DNA of 64,000 nucleotides from Acanthopleuribacter pedis. GTDB taxonomy: Bacteria > Acidobacteriota > Holophagae > Acanthopleuribacterales > Acanthopleuribacteraceae. How positions within the stretch are numbered: the stretch's first letter is position 1; each line of letters starts with the position of its first letter. Both the position numbers and the translations under genes were made by a program. Positions 1 through 10,500 of this stretch are shown piece after piece. The stretch covers positions 1-64,000 of the forward strand of contig NZ_JAFREP010000022.1 of the NCBI RefSeq assembly GCF_017377855.1, written 5' to 3'. The notes under the pieces are model-generated. The model ran no database searches and had not been told where the DNA came from. It saw only the letters and a program-made list of their open reading frames with translations.

Positions 1-38
1 ACGAATGAAACCCGGCGATTTCTGTTTTGGCTCGATTC

Positions 39-560
39 TTAGCTTTCCCAAAGCAACCTCCTGAACCTTTTCCAGGAAGTGTAGCCGTCTCGACGCTTTG
101 CGTCTGAACCCTCGTTGGTAGGCTTACGGAAGATTTCGGGGCGTGCATCGCCGAGTACATCGCCGTAACCCAAGTAATTGGCGTCCTCCCGTTCGAAACG
201 CAGCCGGCTGGAAAAACCCCCGCGACCGTTTCCGAGGAACAGGGAAAGTTCGCCGAAAACCGGGCTCATCACCAAATCGTTGTTGCCGTCACCGTCGAAA
301 TCAGCGGCATGCAGGCGGCAAATGCTCGATCCGGGAATTGGGATGGTGGTACCGGCAACCGCATTGCCGGTGCCGTCGCCGAAATAAACGGTGAACCCGT
401 CGGTGTTGTCGATAAAACTCGAAACCGAATAATCCAAAAAAGTGTCGTTGTTGATGTCCGCAATCGCGGTGAAGTTACACCAACCAAGTTCTTCCCGCGT
501 CTGGAGCGAAAAGGTGCCGTCGCCGAGGCCGAACATCAAAAGAGCCACATAAAGAACCAA
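39..560 (-). pseudogene. FG-GAP/VCBS repeat protein, decayed fragment
   Basis: The translation carries Ca-binding FG-GAP/VCBS repeat signatures: FGLGDGTF near the start, DINNDTFLD, then YFGDGTG, DFDGDGNNDLV and LFLGNGRGGF. Such repeats build extracellular beta-propellers. There is no signal peptide, and the only start is a TTG directly inside a repeat, followed upstream by AT-rich non-coding DNA, so the N-terminus looks lost. After GDARPEIF (about position 130) this frame drifts into unrelated residues and stops at 39. The frame shifted by one base stays open to the window edge and reads LPGKGSGGCFGKA, which again resembles an FG-GAP unit. I infer truncation plus a frameshift. The gene probably continues beyond position 1. 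A short intact gene is less likely. Confidence 0.6.
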
Positions 561-904
561 CGCACAAATAACGTCACAAGATCCCTCGCTTATAAAAAAA
601 CAATCTTCTACACTTTATACGAAAACATCGTTAAATTCAGATCAAGACAGCAAAAAAAGCATCATTCACCATTAACCAAAGCAAGAGACCACAAACCCAA
701 ACATATTAAATTAAAATAGTTAACGCCGCAACAACGGAATCAAAACAAAACACGCTTATACAAAACCTGTTTCTTTTTTTAATTATCCTTAACTCAAAAC
801 CAAGCAAACCACAGAAGTTATCACCGCTTCACAAGGCTAGTAATTTTTTTAAGATCCCAGGCGGTGCCGCCGAAACAGTTCCCAAGGACGACTGAGACCT
901 AAAC
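561..904. other. AT-rich intergenic stretch
   Basis: This stretch is strikingly A/T-rich compared with everything downstream, with many A-tracts, and has no convincing reading frame on either strand. It may hold the lost 5' region of the FG-GAP fragment, or promoters. I see no clear paired -35/-10 that I would defend. Confidence 0.5.
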
Positions 905-1370
905 TGAGCAATTCGTGTGGATGATTTTTGCCAAAGATCTGGTGAGAAAGGGCTTGAAAAAAGTAGGCCGGGATCGCGCACGACGTGCTCCCACCGGGTG
1001 CATCGAGCATTTCTCCAAGCCGTTGCAGCCCAGATCTTTGGTGAACATCGCCGTCAAGAATCGCTTCGTTTAGGTGTGACCGTTCTCGCCCCGATATGCC
1101 GGTATGACCAAGCTCCCGCCGGAAATGGGTCGGCCTTATACCTAAGAAGCGCGATAACTCGCGGTGATTTAGGCTAAACCTCTGGGCTGCAACGGTCTGT
1201 GAAAATGCTCACCGCACCCAATCGGTGCGCGTCGTGCGCGACCCCGACCCGCTTTTCCCAAACCATTTCGCTCCAGATCTTTAGCCAAAATCCCTCGCTC
1301 TTATCGCGCTTCTTAGGTTATACCGTGTCCTCTCGGAAGAAAACCAGGCTCCCGGCGGAAACGCCCCCCC
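905..1370. repeat. Mosaic of degenerate inverted repeat units
   Basis: Several segments are diverged copies of one sequence in alternating orientation. About 920-1013 matches the reverse complement of about 1200-1292, sharing for example AAAGATCTGG, TCGCGCACGACG and GAGCATTT. About 1136-1190 matches the reverse complement of about 1268-1322, with CCTAAGAAGCGCGATAA nearly exact. About 1028-1125 runs in the same direction as about 1272-1365 (CAGATCTTT, TTAGGT, GCTCCCGCCGG-like blocks). No transposase is present. This looks like decayed palindromic mobile or REP-type units and is the reason I do not start the following kinase gene at 1199. Confidence 0.65.
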
Positions 1371-1702
1371 CACAAAAACACGCTGCCAAAATCGATTTTA
1401 TCGAACCACCGCCGCGCTTGAAACCACCGCCAAAGTTTTCACAACCGGACCCGGCATTCCTTGTTGCCTTGCCGCCCGCAAGTGCTAAACTGAGCTACTT
1501 CACGCTTTTTACAGCCCCTCGCGAAAAACACGCCGGTCGAGTAAAACCGCCCCTCGGCATTGGCCGGATTCCGGTTCGAACCATCGTTTGTTTCCCGATC
1601 CAATCCATGCGCCGCCTCGGCGGCCCCGCGCTACGCCCTCTGCCATGGTCGCCCCCTACCGACGACCCAGTTCACCTTGTCGAACGCCGCCGTGAGTTAC
1701 TT

Positions 1703-4700
1703 ATGTTTCAAATCCCCGGATACGAGATCGGCCAAAACCTCTACCAAGGCATTCGCCACTTGGTGTTTCGCGGTACCCGTCTGCGCGACGGCTTATCGGT
1801 CGTCATTAAAATAAAAAACATCGACCAACCGAACAGTGAAGATCTGGCCCTGTTCCTTCATGAGTTCCGCACGGTCCAACAACTCCACCACGAGGGCATT
1901 GTGCGCGCCCTCGACACGGTGGTTATGGAAGATTACCTGGCGATTGTTCTGGAAGATGTCGAAGGCGTCACCCTCGCGGCCTTCCTCCAACAACGCCCTA
2001 TCAGTCTCGACCTGTTCCTGCCGATGGCGATTCAACTGGCGGATACCCTGGAGGCGATCCACCAGCAAGGCGTCATCCACCGTGACATCAAACCGGAAAA
2101 CATTCTCATCAACCAAAGCGGCCAACCCCTGCTCAGCGATTTCGGCCTAGCCGTCGGGATTGACGCGGACGGCGTCGGTCCCCCCGGTTTTGATGAACAC
2201 CAGCGCAGTGTCGCCGGCTCCCCCGCTTACATGGCACCGGAACAGAGCGGACGCACCAACCGCGTCCTCGACGACCGCTGCGACCTCTACGCGCTCGGCG
2301 TCTGCTTTTTCGAAATGCTCACCGGCACCCTGCCCTTCCAACACGAGGAACCGGCGGCGCTGATTCACGCCCACTTGGCGGTACGCCCGCCGGTACCGCA
2401 CCACCGCAACCCCACGATTCCCAAAACCCTGTCGGCCGTGGTGCTCAAATTGCTGGAGAAAAACCCGGAGGATCGCTACCAAAGCGGCGCCGGACTCAAG
2501 GCCGACCTGGAACTGTGCCGCGATCAACGCGCCGAAAACGGAACCATCTCCGCCTTCCCGCTCGGGCAACAAGAGAAAATCAAAAAGCTGATTGTTTCTA
2601 ATAAGTTGTATGGGCGCGAAAAACAACTGGCGAGTCTGCAAGAAGGCCTCCAACGGGTCGCCCAAGGTTCAGGCGAGTTCGCGGTGGTCACCGGCCGTCC
2701 CGGTGTCGGCAAAACCACCTTGATCCGCGCGCTTTACCCGGCAGTCCAACAACACCAGGGCTACCTGCTCGAAGGCAAATACGCGATGCACCGTCGCGAG
2801 GTACCTTATAGCGCGGTGGTTGACGCCTTCCGCGGCCTGATCCGCCAAATCCTCACCGAATCACCCCAACAACTAGAAACCTGGCGCCGCCGCTTCGAAC
2901 TGGCAATGGGTCGCAACGCCTCATTGATGACGGAGGTGCTGCCGGACCTGGCTAAAATCACCGGGCCCACGGCACCCGTCGCCACCCACGACCCGGTCAA
3001 GTTTCGCAACCAGTTCGAAAGTTTTATTCGCGCTTTGTGTCGCGCCGAATCGCCCCTGGTATTGTTCCTCGACGACGTGCAGTGGATCGATCTGGCCAGC
3101 CTCTCGCTACTGCAAACACTGGCCATGTCCCCGCGCTTCCGCAACTTATTTATGGTGATCTCCTTCCGCAACAATGAGGTCGGCCCCAGTCACCCACTGC
3201 GTTTTGTGCTGGAAACACTGGAAAAAAACACCAATCTCAACGCGATGCGCCTCGGCCGCCTCAACCGCGAACACGTGCGCGGCCTGATCGCCGACAGCCT
3301 GCACAAAAACCCCGGCGCGGTTTCGGGTTTGGCCGACCTGTTGTGGCGCAAAACCGGCGGGGTACCGCTCACGGTCCGACGCCTCATGCTCGACCTGTTC
3401 CACCGCGGCCTGCTGCGCTTCGACCACCAAGACGGTTGGACCTGGGACAACGAGGCCATCGAAGAAATGCCCCTCGACGAACCCCTCGCCCGCCTGCTAC
3501 AAAAAAACCTGGCCTCGCTGCCGCCGGCGACGGTGGATGTCCTCGCGGTGGCCGCCTGTTTCGGCGACACCTTCCGCCTAACCGAACTCGCCAAAGTCGC
3601 GGGCAAGGAACCTCAAGAATTGGGCGACCTGCTCAAACCCGCGGTGCAAATGGATGTGGTCCACCGGGTGCGCGTTGGCTACGCCTTCCACCACGACCGC
3701 CTGTGCGAAGCACTCGTCACCCGGCTCACCCCGGAGGAAAAAGGCCGGATCCATCTCAAAATCGGCGCCTTGGAACTGGAACGCCACACCCAAAAACCGG
3801 CAACGGAAACCCTTTTCCATGTGGTTCACCACTTCAACGCGGGCGTCGACCAAATCACGGACCGCGAAGCCCGACGCCGTCTGGCTCAGCAGAACTACGA
3901 AGCCGGCAAACACGCCTTCGCCGCCTCCGCCTTTGCCAACGCGGTCGCCTATTTCGACATGGCCGACGACCTCTGGGAACGCGAGGAAAACGACCGCTTC
4001 TGGCTCGACCTACAACAACAACGGCTGGCCGGCCGCTACCTCAGCGGCGATCACAGCCGCAGCGAGTTGTTGCTGCGCGAACTCCTGCCGCAAATCGAGG
4101 CCCCCTTGGCGCGGGGCCGCCTCTACGCGGTCGCCATTCAACTCCGGGTCCACGAACAACGCAACGCCGCCGCACTTGACATGGCGATGGAAGCCCTGAA
4201 CGAATGGCAGGTTAAGCTTCCCATTCACAGCGCGGTCGCCGAGGAGAAAACCCGCGCCATGTGGCAACACTGGTCCGCGTTTTCCAATCAAACCCAACCC
4301 GATACGCTGTTGGAAAATCCGCCGCCCCCAATGGAGGACAAGGAACACCGCTTGTTCATGACCCTTTCCGCCGGGGTCCTGCCCGCCACCTTCCACTGCA
4401 ACCACCACGCGCTCGACCAGTTCCTCTACGAAATGTTGCAGCGCTCCCGCGAACACGGGTTTAGCCCGGAAACAGCCCCGGCCCTGCAGCTCTTCGCCGC
4501 ACGGATGCTCACGAGCCACCGGGATTACCGCGAAGCCTACCGCCTCAGCCGCTACGCCTTGCAGGTTGCCGAGGTGATCGGCGCCGCCCACGCGGCCGGC
4601 CGCTGCCAACTCTTCCACGGCGTGTTCCATCAATACTGGGGCGAACCCATCGCCGACGGCGAACACACTTTCAAAAAGGCGGTCGAACGCTGTCTCGAAG

Positions 4701-7549
4701 CCGGTGATCCCCTGTACGCGGCGTTCGCCGCCGACGCGGTCGTTCTCAACAGTTTCATGCACGGGGTTTCCCTGAACAAAGTCATTCATCAAGCGCTTAA
4801 GTACCTGCCGTTCCTACGCATCACCCGCAATCAAACCTCGCTGGACATTTGCAGCTACTGTCTGCACCAAGCCCTGCGTCTCGCCGGCCCCCAAGAACAC
4901 CCCGATCTCGAAACACACGAACCCCTCAACGAAACACGTTTTTGGGCACGCATCGAACGCGATGGCAACCAATACCTGATCGCGGTTTGTTCGGTGGTCA
5001 GCCTGTTCACGGCCCTGCTCGAAGACGACATGCCGCGCGCCCAAGACGCGGTCAAACGCCTGCAACCCCGTCGCGCCTTCCTCCTCCACACCCAACGCCT
5101 CTACGAGTCTTTGCTGCTCGAAGGCTTGGTCACCGCGCGCGCGGCAGCGGATCCAAAAAAACGTCCCCAAGCCCTGGTCACACTCAGAGAAACGTTGTGC
5201 GAATTGCAGCATTGGGCCGAAATCCACGCGCGAAACTTCGGCGCGGGCGCGGCCCTCATCCACGCGGAAATACTCGGCCTGGAAGACGAACTCAACGGCG
5301 CACTCCACGCGTATCAGGCAGCGGTCCAAGCGGCAAAAAATAACGCGGCCCATGCACTCACCGCGCTGATTTTTCAACAAATCGAACGATGTTTTGCCAA
5401 CCATCAACTCGGCACCTTCGCCTACACCTCTTCCCTCAAACCCCAGCTATACCTTCGTTTATGGGGCATGACCCTTCCTGGCCGCCACGACGACTTTCGC
5501 TTTAACGCGGCACCGGTGGAGCAAAATTTCAACCTCAGCAGAACCCACACCACCGCCCGTAAGGATTTAGAGGATTTGGCCGTCGGCCAGGCATTACAGG
5601 TCCTCGCCCACGAAGGCCGACCCGCCGACTTACTCAAAACCCTGGTCGACATCATCGTGGAAACCTCCGGCGCCGAACGGGCCGTGCTGCTGCTTGAACG
5701 CGAACGCCATTTTTATGTGGAAGTCATCCACACACCCGATCCCGAGGAAAACGAGGTACTCTGCTCCATCCCCCTGGAACACTACAAAACCTTGCCCGCC
5801 ACCCTGCTCCACTATGTCCTGCGCACCAAAGAAACCACCGTCCTCCACCAAGAAGGCGACCATCCCCCCTTCCACCAAGATCCCTATTACCAAAATGGCG
5901 CCTGCGCCTCGGCCGTCTGCATTCCCCTTCCCCTGTGTAACCGGTTGATTGGGTTGCTGTACCTGGAGAACCGCCTGCTCGCCGGCCTGTTCGCACCCAG
6001 CCGCCTACAAATGGTGCAGCTTATCGCCACCCAGGCCGCGGTGTCCCTGCGCAACACCCAATTAGGCACCGAGCTCAGCCGCGCCCGCAACGATTTGGAA
6101 CAAAGCAACCAAGCGATGTCCCGTCGCATCGAGGGACACTCAGCCGAAATTGAAGCACGCGACCACGAACTCGCCGTACTCGAACGCTTGGTCCAAGTTT
6201 CCAAACGCAAGCAAAACTGGTCTTCCGATTTGGCCCACATCCTGGAGGAAGGTCTCGCCCTGCTGGAGTCCGGTCAACACGCCCTGTTTTTCTCGACCTT
6301 CACCAAACCCAACAGCGTGTCCCTGGTCGCCTCGGTCGGCTATCCCACGCCTCCCGGCCAAATCGATATGCCGCAAATCTACCTGGAACAAACCATCAAC
6401 GAGAAAGCCGAGCAGTGGGAATCGGGCGTGTACCGCATGGCGCGTCGCGATTTTCCCATCCAGCTCATCGGTTGGCAGGAAGAGGAACAGGATTACCGCT
6501 TGGTGCTGCTCACCATTTGCCCGGAGGAACACGTCGAGGCGCTGCTGGTCTTTGAACACCAAGGCGAACCGACCGATCACGACACAACCCACCAACAAAT
6601 TCGCAAGCTGGCGCGTTTCCGCGACCACGCGCTTTCGGTATACGTCAAATCGAAACTCATGTTCCAACTGGAACAGTCCAACCAACAACTGGCCTCGGCC
6701 CAAGAGAAACTGGTCAACCAGGAACGCATGGCGGCGGTGGGCGCGCTCGCGGCGGGGATCGGCCACGAAATCCGCAACCCGCTGAACTTCATCAACAATT
6801 TCGCCATGGTCTCACGTGAACTCACCCAAGAGCTGGCGGTCCTGCTGGAGCAACAACAGAAGTTTATTGAGGGTCCGGCTTACGAGGAAGTCGACCTTTT
6901 GCTCAGCGACATCACCGACAACGCCCTGCTGATCCAAAACCACGGCGAACGCGCGGCGGGCATTATCAAAAGCATGATGTTGCTGTCGCGCGGCCAATCG
7001 ATGCACCGCGAATTGATCGACGTCAACAACCTGGTCGATGAGTACACTGACTTGGCATATCACGGGTTACGCGTGCAACAGACTTCCGCCAACGTGCGCA
7101 TCGAACGCACCATGGACCCGGCCCAGCCCAAAATTTTTGCGGTGGCCCAGGACCTTAGTCGCGTCATCATCAACCTGGTAAACAACGCCTTTTACGCGGT
7201 GGTCAAAAAGAAAGAAACCAGCGACGACAGCTTCCAGCCGCGCATCCGTGTCACGACCCAAGGCGACGGCGACTACGTGCAAATCCGCATTTACGACAAC
7301 GGCACGGGTATCCCGCGCAAATTGACCGACCGCATTTTTAATCCGTTTTTCACCACCAAGCCGGCGGGCGAGGGCACCGGCCTCGGGCTGCCAATCTGCC
7401 GCGAGATCATCGAGGAACAACACCACGGCGAAATGACCGTCAGCTCCGAGGACGGCTTTTTTACCGAGTTCATGTTGCGCCTCCCCCGCGACAGCCGCCG
7501 CACCGGCCGCCGCCGCGGGCAACGCCAAGCCCAACCGGCCGCGGATTAA
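1703..7549 (+). CDS. Trifunctional Ser/Thr kinase / AAA ATPase / sensor histidine kinase
   Basis: A signalling protein of about 1948 residues. Residues 1-270 are a Ser/Thr kinase: catalytic Lys in VVIKIK (about 34-39), HRDIKPEN (126-133), DFG (146-148), APE (178-180). Residues about 310-480 are an AAA_16-type ATPase with Walker A GRPGVGKTT (about 331) and Walker B LVLFLDD. A long helical, TPR-like region follows, then a GAF domain (about 1296-1450), a coiled coil, HisKA with the phospho-His in GHEIRNPL (about 1688), and HATPase_c with DNGTGIP and GTGLGLP. This order matches the known trifunctional kinase/ATPase/histidine kinase family. The frame is open back to 1199, but that part is repeat DNA; MFQIPGYEIG at 1703 is where kinase homology begins. 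No response regulator is adjacent. The stop codon overlaps that of the convergent LRR gene. Confidence 0.92.
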   Translation: MFQIPGYEIGQNLYQGIRHLVFRGTRLRDGLSVVIKIKNIDQPNSEDLALFLHEFRTVQQLHHEGIVRALDTVVMEDYLAIVLEDVEGVTLAAFLQQRPISLDLFLPMAIQLADTLEAIHQQGVIHRDIKPENILINQSGQPLLSDFGLAVGIDADGVGPPGFDEHQRSVAGSPAYMAPEQSGRTNRVLDDRCDLYALGVCFFEMLTGTLPFQHEEPAALIHAHLAVRPPVPHHRNPTIPKTLSAVVLKLLEKNPEDRYQSGAGLKADLELCRDQRAENGTISAFPLGQQEKIKKLIVSNKLYGREKQLASLQEGLQRVAQGSGEFAVVTGRPGVGKTTLIRALYPAVQQHQGYLLEGKYAMHRREVPYSAVVDAFRGLIRQILTESPQQLETWRRRFELAMGRNASLMTEVLPDLAKITGPTAPVATHDPVKFRNQFESFIRALCRAESPLVLFLDDVQWIDLASLSLLQTLAMSPRFRNLFMVISFRNNEVGPSHPLRFVLETLEKNTNLNAMRLGRLNREHVRGLIADSLHKNPGAVSGLADLLWRKTGGVPLTVRRLMLDLFHRGLLRFDHQDGWTWDNEAIEEMPLDEPLARLLQKNLASLPPATVDVLAVAACFGDTFRLTELAKVAGKEPQELGDLLKPAVQMDVVHRVRVGYAFHHDRLCEALVTRLTPEEKGRIHLKIGALELERHTQKPATETLFHVVHHFNAGVDQITDREARRRLAQQNYEAGKHAFAASAFANAVAYFDMADDLWEREENDRFWLDLQQQRLAGRYLSGDHSRSELLLRELLPQIEAPLARGRLYAVAIQLRVHEQRNAAALDMAMEALNEWQVKLPIHSAVAEEKTRAMWQHWSAFSNQTQPDTLLENPPPPMEDKEHRLFMTLSAGVLPATFHCNHHALDQFLYEMLQRSREHGFSPETAPALQLFAARMLTSHRDYREAYRLSRYALQVAEVIGAAHAAGRCQLFHGVFHQYWGEPIADGEHTFKKAVERCLEAGDPLYAAFAADAVVLNSFMHGVSLNKVIHQALKYLPFLRITRNQTSLDICSYCLHQALRLAGPQEHPDLETHEPLNETRFWARIERDGNQYLIAVCSVVSLFTALLEDDMPRAQDAVKRLQPRRAFLLHTQRLYESLLLEGLVTARAAADPKKRPQALVTLRETLCELQHWAEIHARNFGAGAALIHAEILGLEDELNGALHAYQAAVQAAKNNAAHALTALIFQQIERCFANHQLGTFAYTSSLKPQLYLRLWGMTLPGRHDDFRFNAAPVEQNFNLSRTHTTARKDLEDLAVGQALQVLAHEGRPADLLKTLVDIIVETSGAERAVLLLERERHFYVEVIHTPDPEENEVLCSIPLEHYKTLPATLLHYVLRTKETTVLHQEGDHPPFHQDPYYQNGACASAVCIPLPLCNRLIGLLYLENRLLAGLFAPSRLQMVQLIATQAAVSLRNTQLGTELSRARNDLEQSNQAMSRRIEGHSAEIEARDHELAVLERLVQVSKRKQNWSSDLAHILEEGLALLESGQHALFFSTFTKPNSVSLVASVGYPTPPGQIDMPQIYLEQTINEKAEQWESGVYRMARRDFPIQLIGWQEEEQDYRLVLLTICPEEHVEALLVFEHQGEPTDHDTTHQQIRKLARFRDHALSVYVKSKLMFQLEQSNQQLASAQEKLVNQERMAAVGALAAGIGHEIRNPLNFINNFAMVSRELTQELAVLLEQQQKFIEGPAYEEVDLLLSDITDNALLIQNHGERAAGIIKSMMLLSRGQSMHRELIDVNNLVDEYTDLAYHGLRVQQTSANVRIERTMDPAQPKIFAVAQDLSRVIINLVNNAFYAVVKKKETSDDSFQPRIRVTTQGDGDYVQIRIYDNGTGIPRKLTDRIFNPFFTTKPAGEGTGLGLPICREIIEEQHHGEMTVSSEDGFFTEFMLRLPRDSRRTGRRRGQRQAQPAAD

Positions 7550-10500
7550 TCCGAAACCGGCGCGAAGGAACCCATGTCGGCCAGCAAGCGAGCGCGTTTG
7601 CCGCTTTGGAAGAACAAGGCGCGCGCCGCGACGAAACCGTCGGCCTCGAAACGGAGCGGGCCCGTGCTCGGGTTGTCATAAAGGTCGCGTAGTAAAACCG
7701 TTTGTACGCCGTTCGGCAACAAGGTTAGGTGCCGCGCGCTGTCGGGGTTGTCGACCTGAACCAAGCGCACCAACACCGGGTTCTCGTCGCTGTTGATGAA
7801 GGTGATTTCGGTGTCGGCGTCGGCCCGATCCAGTTGGCCGCGGCTCAGCGCGGTATCCGACTGCACCTCGCTGAACAATCGCGTGAAGGGGTCACGGTTT
7901 CCATACAGCAACAACTCGCGCAAAGGCACAGAGCTCCGCCAACGCACCGAGGAAGCCCCGCTTTGCAGGGCGAAACCATGCTCGGCCAAGGTTTTCCACT
8001 TGCGGCCAGGGGCGAGGGTGATCGTTTGTTGCGCGAGTAGGTCACCCCCTTCGTCGAAATGGTCCAGTACCACATCGGCGGCCTGGCTGCCGGGATTCAC
8101 CAATACCAACCCGGCGAACCACACATCCGACTCAGGCGGTACATGGATCAACCCTTCGCGCGCATAAGCCGGCAACAAGGGTTCCCGTGTTTTCTCGGCC
8201 ACCCCGGTTCGGCCCAAGGATTGAAACGCGGCCAGTTCACCATCGGCGCGCAGGCGCACCCAGTGAAAGACGTCGCGGCGCAACGGTTCGATCAGCTGAT
8301 CAATCGATTCGCGCCATGCTTGCCCCGGCGCGATGGTGAACTGCTTTTCCAGTACCACCACGCCGTCGGGCGCCACGCCTTCGAGGGCCACGGCCACGCT
8401 TCTGCCGAGTTTGTGGCTTAATTCGATGTCCAGCGACCAGTGTTCATCCAAGGGGACGTGGGGGATCACATAGGTCCAGGGAACGATCTGCTGCTCCAAG
8501 GCAAATTGTTCCTGTGCGATCTGATCCGGCCGTGGTTCGTCCGGTTCGGTCTCGGCCAAGGCGGTAAGCTGGAAATCGGCGTGGCTCTCCGCGAGCCGAA
8601 CGCGCCGGCGCATTTCATAAGCCTCGCCGGCGATGCGGGTCCAGCCCTGATCTGCTGTAAGCGAAAAGCGGTCGGGTTTGAAATTGCGGCGGGTGCCGCC
8701 TTTCCAGGAAAGCAACCACTGGTCGCCCTGGGGCACCCAACTCAAGGAACGCAAGGGCCGATCCGCATATTCGGGGTAATCGTCGCGTTCGTAGGGGAAA
8801 CATAAGAGATCGGTGTTGGCGGGATCGCGTTCGCCGCTGTAAATACTCCAAAACGGCGAATCGAGGAAGAAATCGGCCTCACGACAACGGTCGACAAAGG
8901 GATTCCCGCGCCCAAAAACCCGCCGTAACCGAGGCAACAGGTCTAAATCGGGGAACACTAAAAAGCCACAATTGCGGAAGTACAAGGTACGCAGGTTTTG
9001 GCAGAAAGCCAGGCCGTCCAACCGCGATAGCGCGGGGTTACCGGAAACATTAAGCAGGCTCAGCTCGGGTAGGTTTTTAAGGTTGAGTCGGTGTTGCAAG
9101 TTATTGCCAGCGAGGAGCAGCTCGGTCAGACCCGTGTTTTGAGGAAAGTCGATACCCGTGATTTGGTTTTCAGACAGCGCCAGTTTTTTCAGGTTGGGTG
9201 GCAGGGTCGGCCGGAGCCGCCCGGACAACCCCGCGTGGGCCATCGTCAGAATTTCCAACTGGTTCAGGGCCGAGAAGTCGGGTAAATCGCCGAGCCGAGC
9301 CCGCGCGAGGTCAAGGTTGATCAAGGCGTCCCAAGCATTGTCGCTCAGGATGGTTTGGAGCTCGTGCAGGGAAAGGCTGCTCCCGTGCAGCGTCAAGCGC
9401 GTCACCCCGCGCACGTCGGCACGCAGGTTGGTCAGCGGTGATTGTTCGAAATGGAGCTGTCCGCTGAACTGCATGCCGCCGAAATCCAAGATTTCCGGGA
9501 ACACACAACGCAGGAACGCGGCACGTTCGGTTACCTTGATCCGCTCAAAGGCGCCGGGATCATCCACGACAACACCGCCCAGGGTCAGAGCGGAAAACCG
9601 CTGTGAGGCCAATAAGGGTTGCGGCGAGGTTTCGCGGGCATCGTCCAAGGTCAAAAAGGTTAAGCGGGATGAGCGACGCAGATCGACCGCCTGGGTATTC
9701 CCCCGCAACAAAAGGTTGAGAGAGGTTAGACCCGACGGTGTTTGCAGTGGTTCAGCCAGCGCCGTGTTTTGCAACGTCAGCCGACGCAAAGGGCGCCCCT
9801 TGAGATCGGGGAAAATAATAGGCCGTACCGTCCTGTTCTCAAAACGAATCGACAAGTCCTCAAGCGTCCTAAAAGCTTCCAAACCGGTGAGGTCCCGTAC
9901 ATCACGAAGCGACCAAGAGGCGGAGACCACCTGGTTCACCTCGTCGTGCGTCAAGGTACCGTCGCCGTCAATGTCATATTTCCCCAAAAGAAACAATTCA
10001 AACATGCGGTCCGGGACGCGGACGGGCGTTTTATCCATGGCGCCGGCTGCTGCTGTTGGCTTGGCCTCGCGGGGCGTGAACGTCCAGGAAAACCGTTCAT
10101 TCGCGGCGATACCGGTCTGGAATTCGAGGTATAACGCGGCGGGTGGTTGTTCGAGCGGCACGCGGCCGTCAGCCTGCTGGGTGTCATGGTTGAGCCAACC
10201 CTGGGACACAAGGGTGCGACGGCCCGCGGCGTCTTCCATCCACAGGGTAAAACGCCCGCCGCTGTAAGCATGCGGTGTGGACGAAAACTGCAGTTGGAAA
10301 TCGAGCCCCTCCGCGCCGGTCGTGAAATGCGTCTGTAACGGCGAGCCGATGTGGCGCTGTAACGGGGTGTGTTGCACGACCGTGATCGCCAGGTCGTCCC
10401 GCTCGATTCGCCAGGAGATACCGCCGTGCGAAAGCAGCGGCGCACCGAAGCGACCCGCGTGTTGGATTAACCCGTCCAAATCGGCCTCGGCCCAGCCGGC

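Noticed and set aside
917-1177. An 86-codon frame upstream of the kinase
   Set aside because: It lies wholly within the inverted-repeat mosaic and has no ribosome site.
1199-1702. N-terminal extension of the giant kinase
   Set aside because: Translated residues are Pro/Arg-rich and come partly from degenerate repeat DNA. Kinase homology starts at the ATG at 1703.
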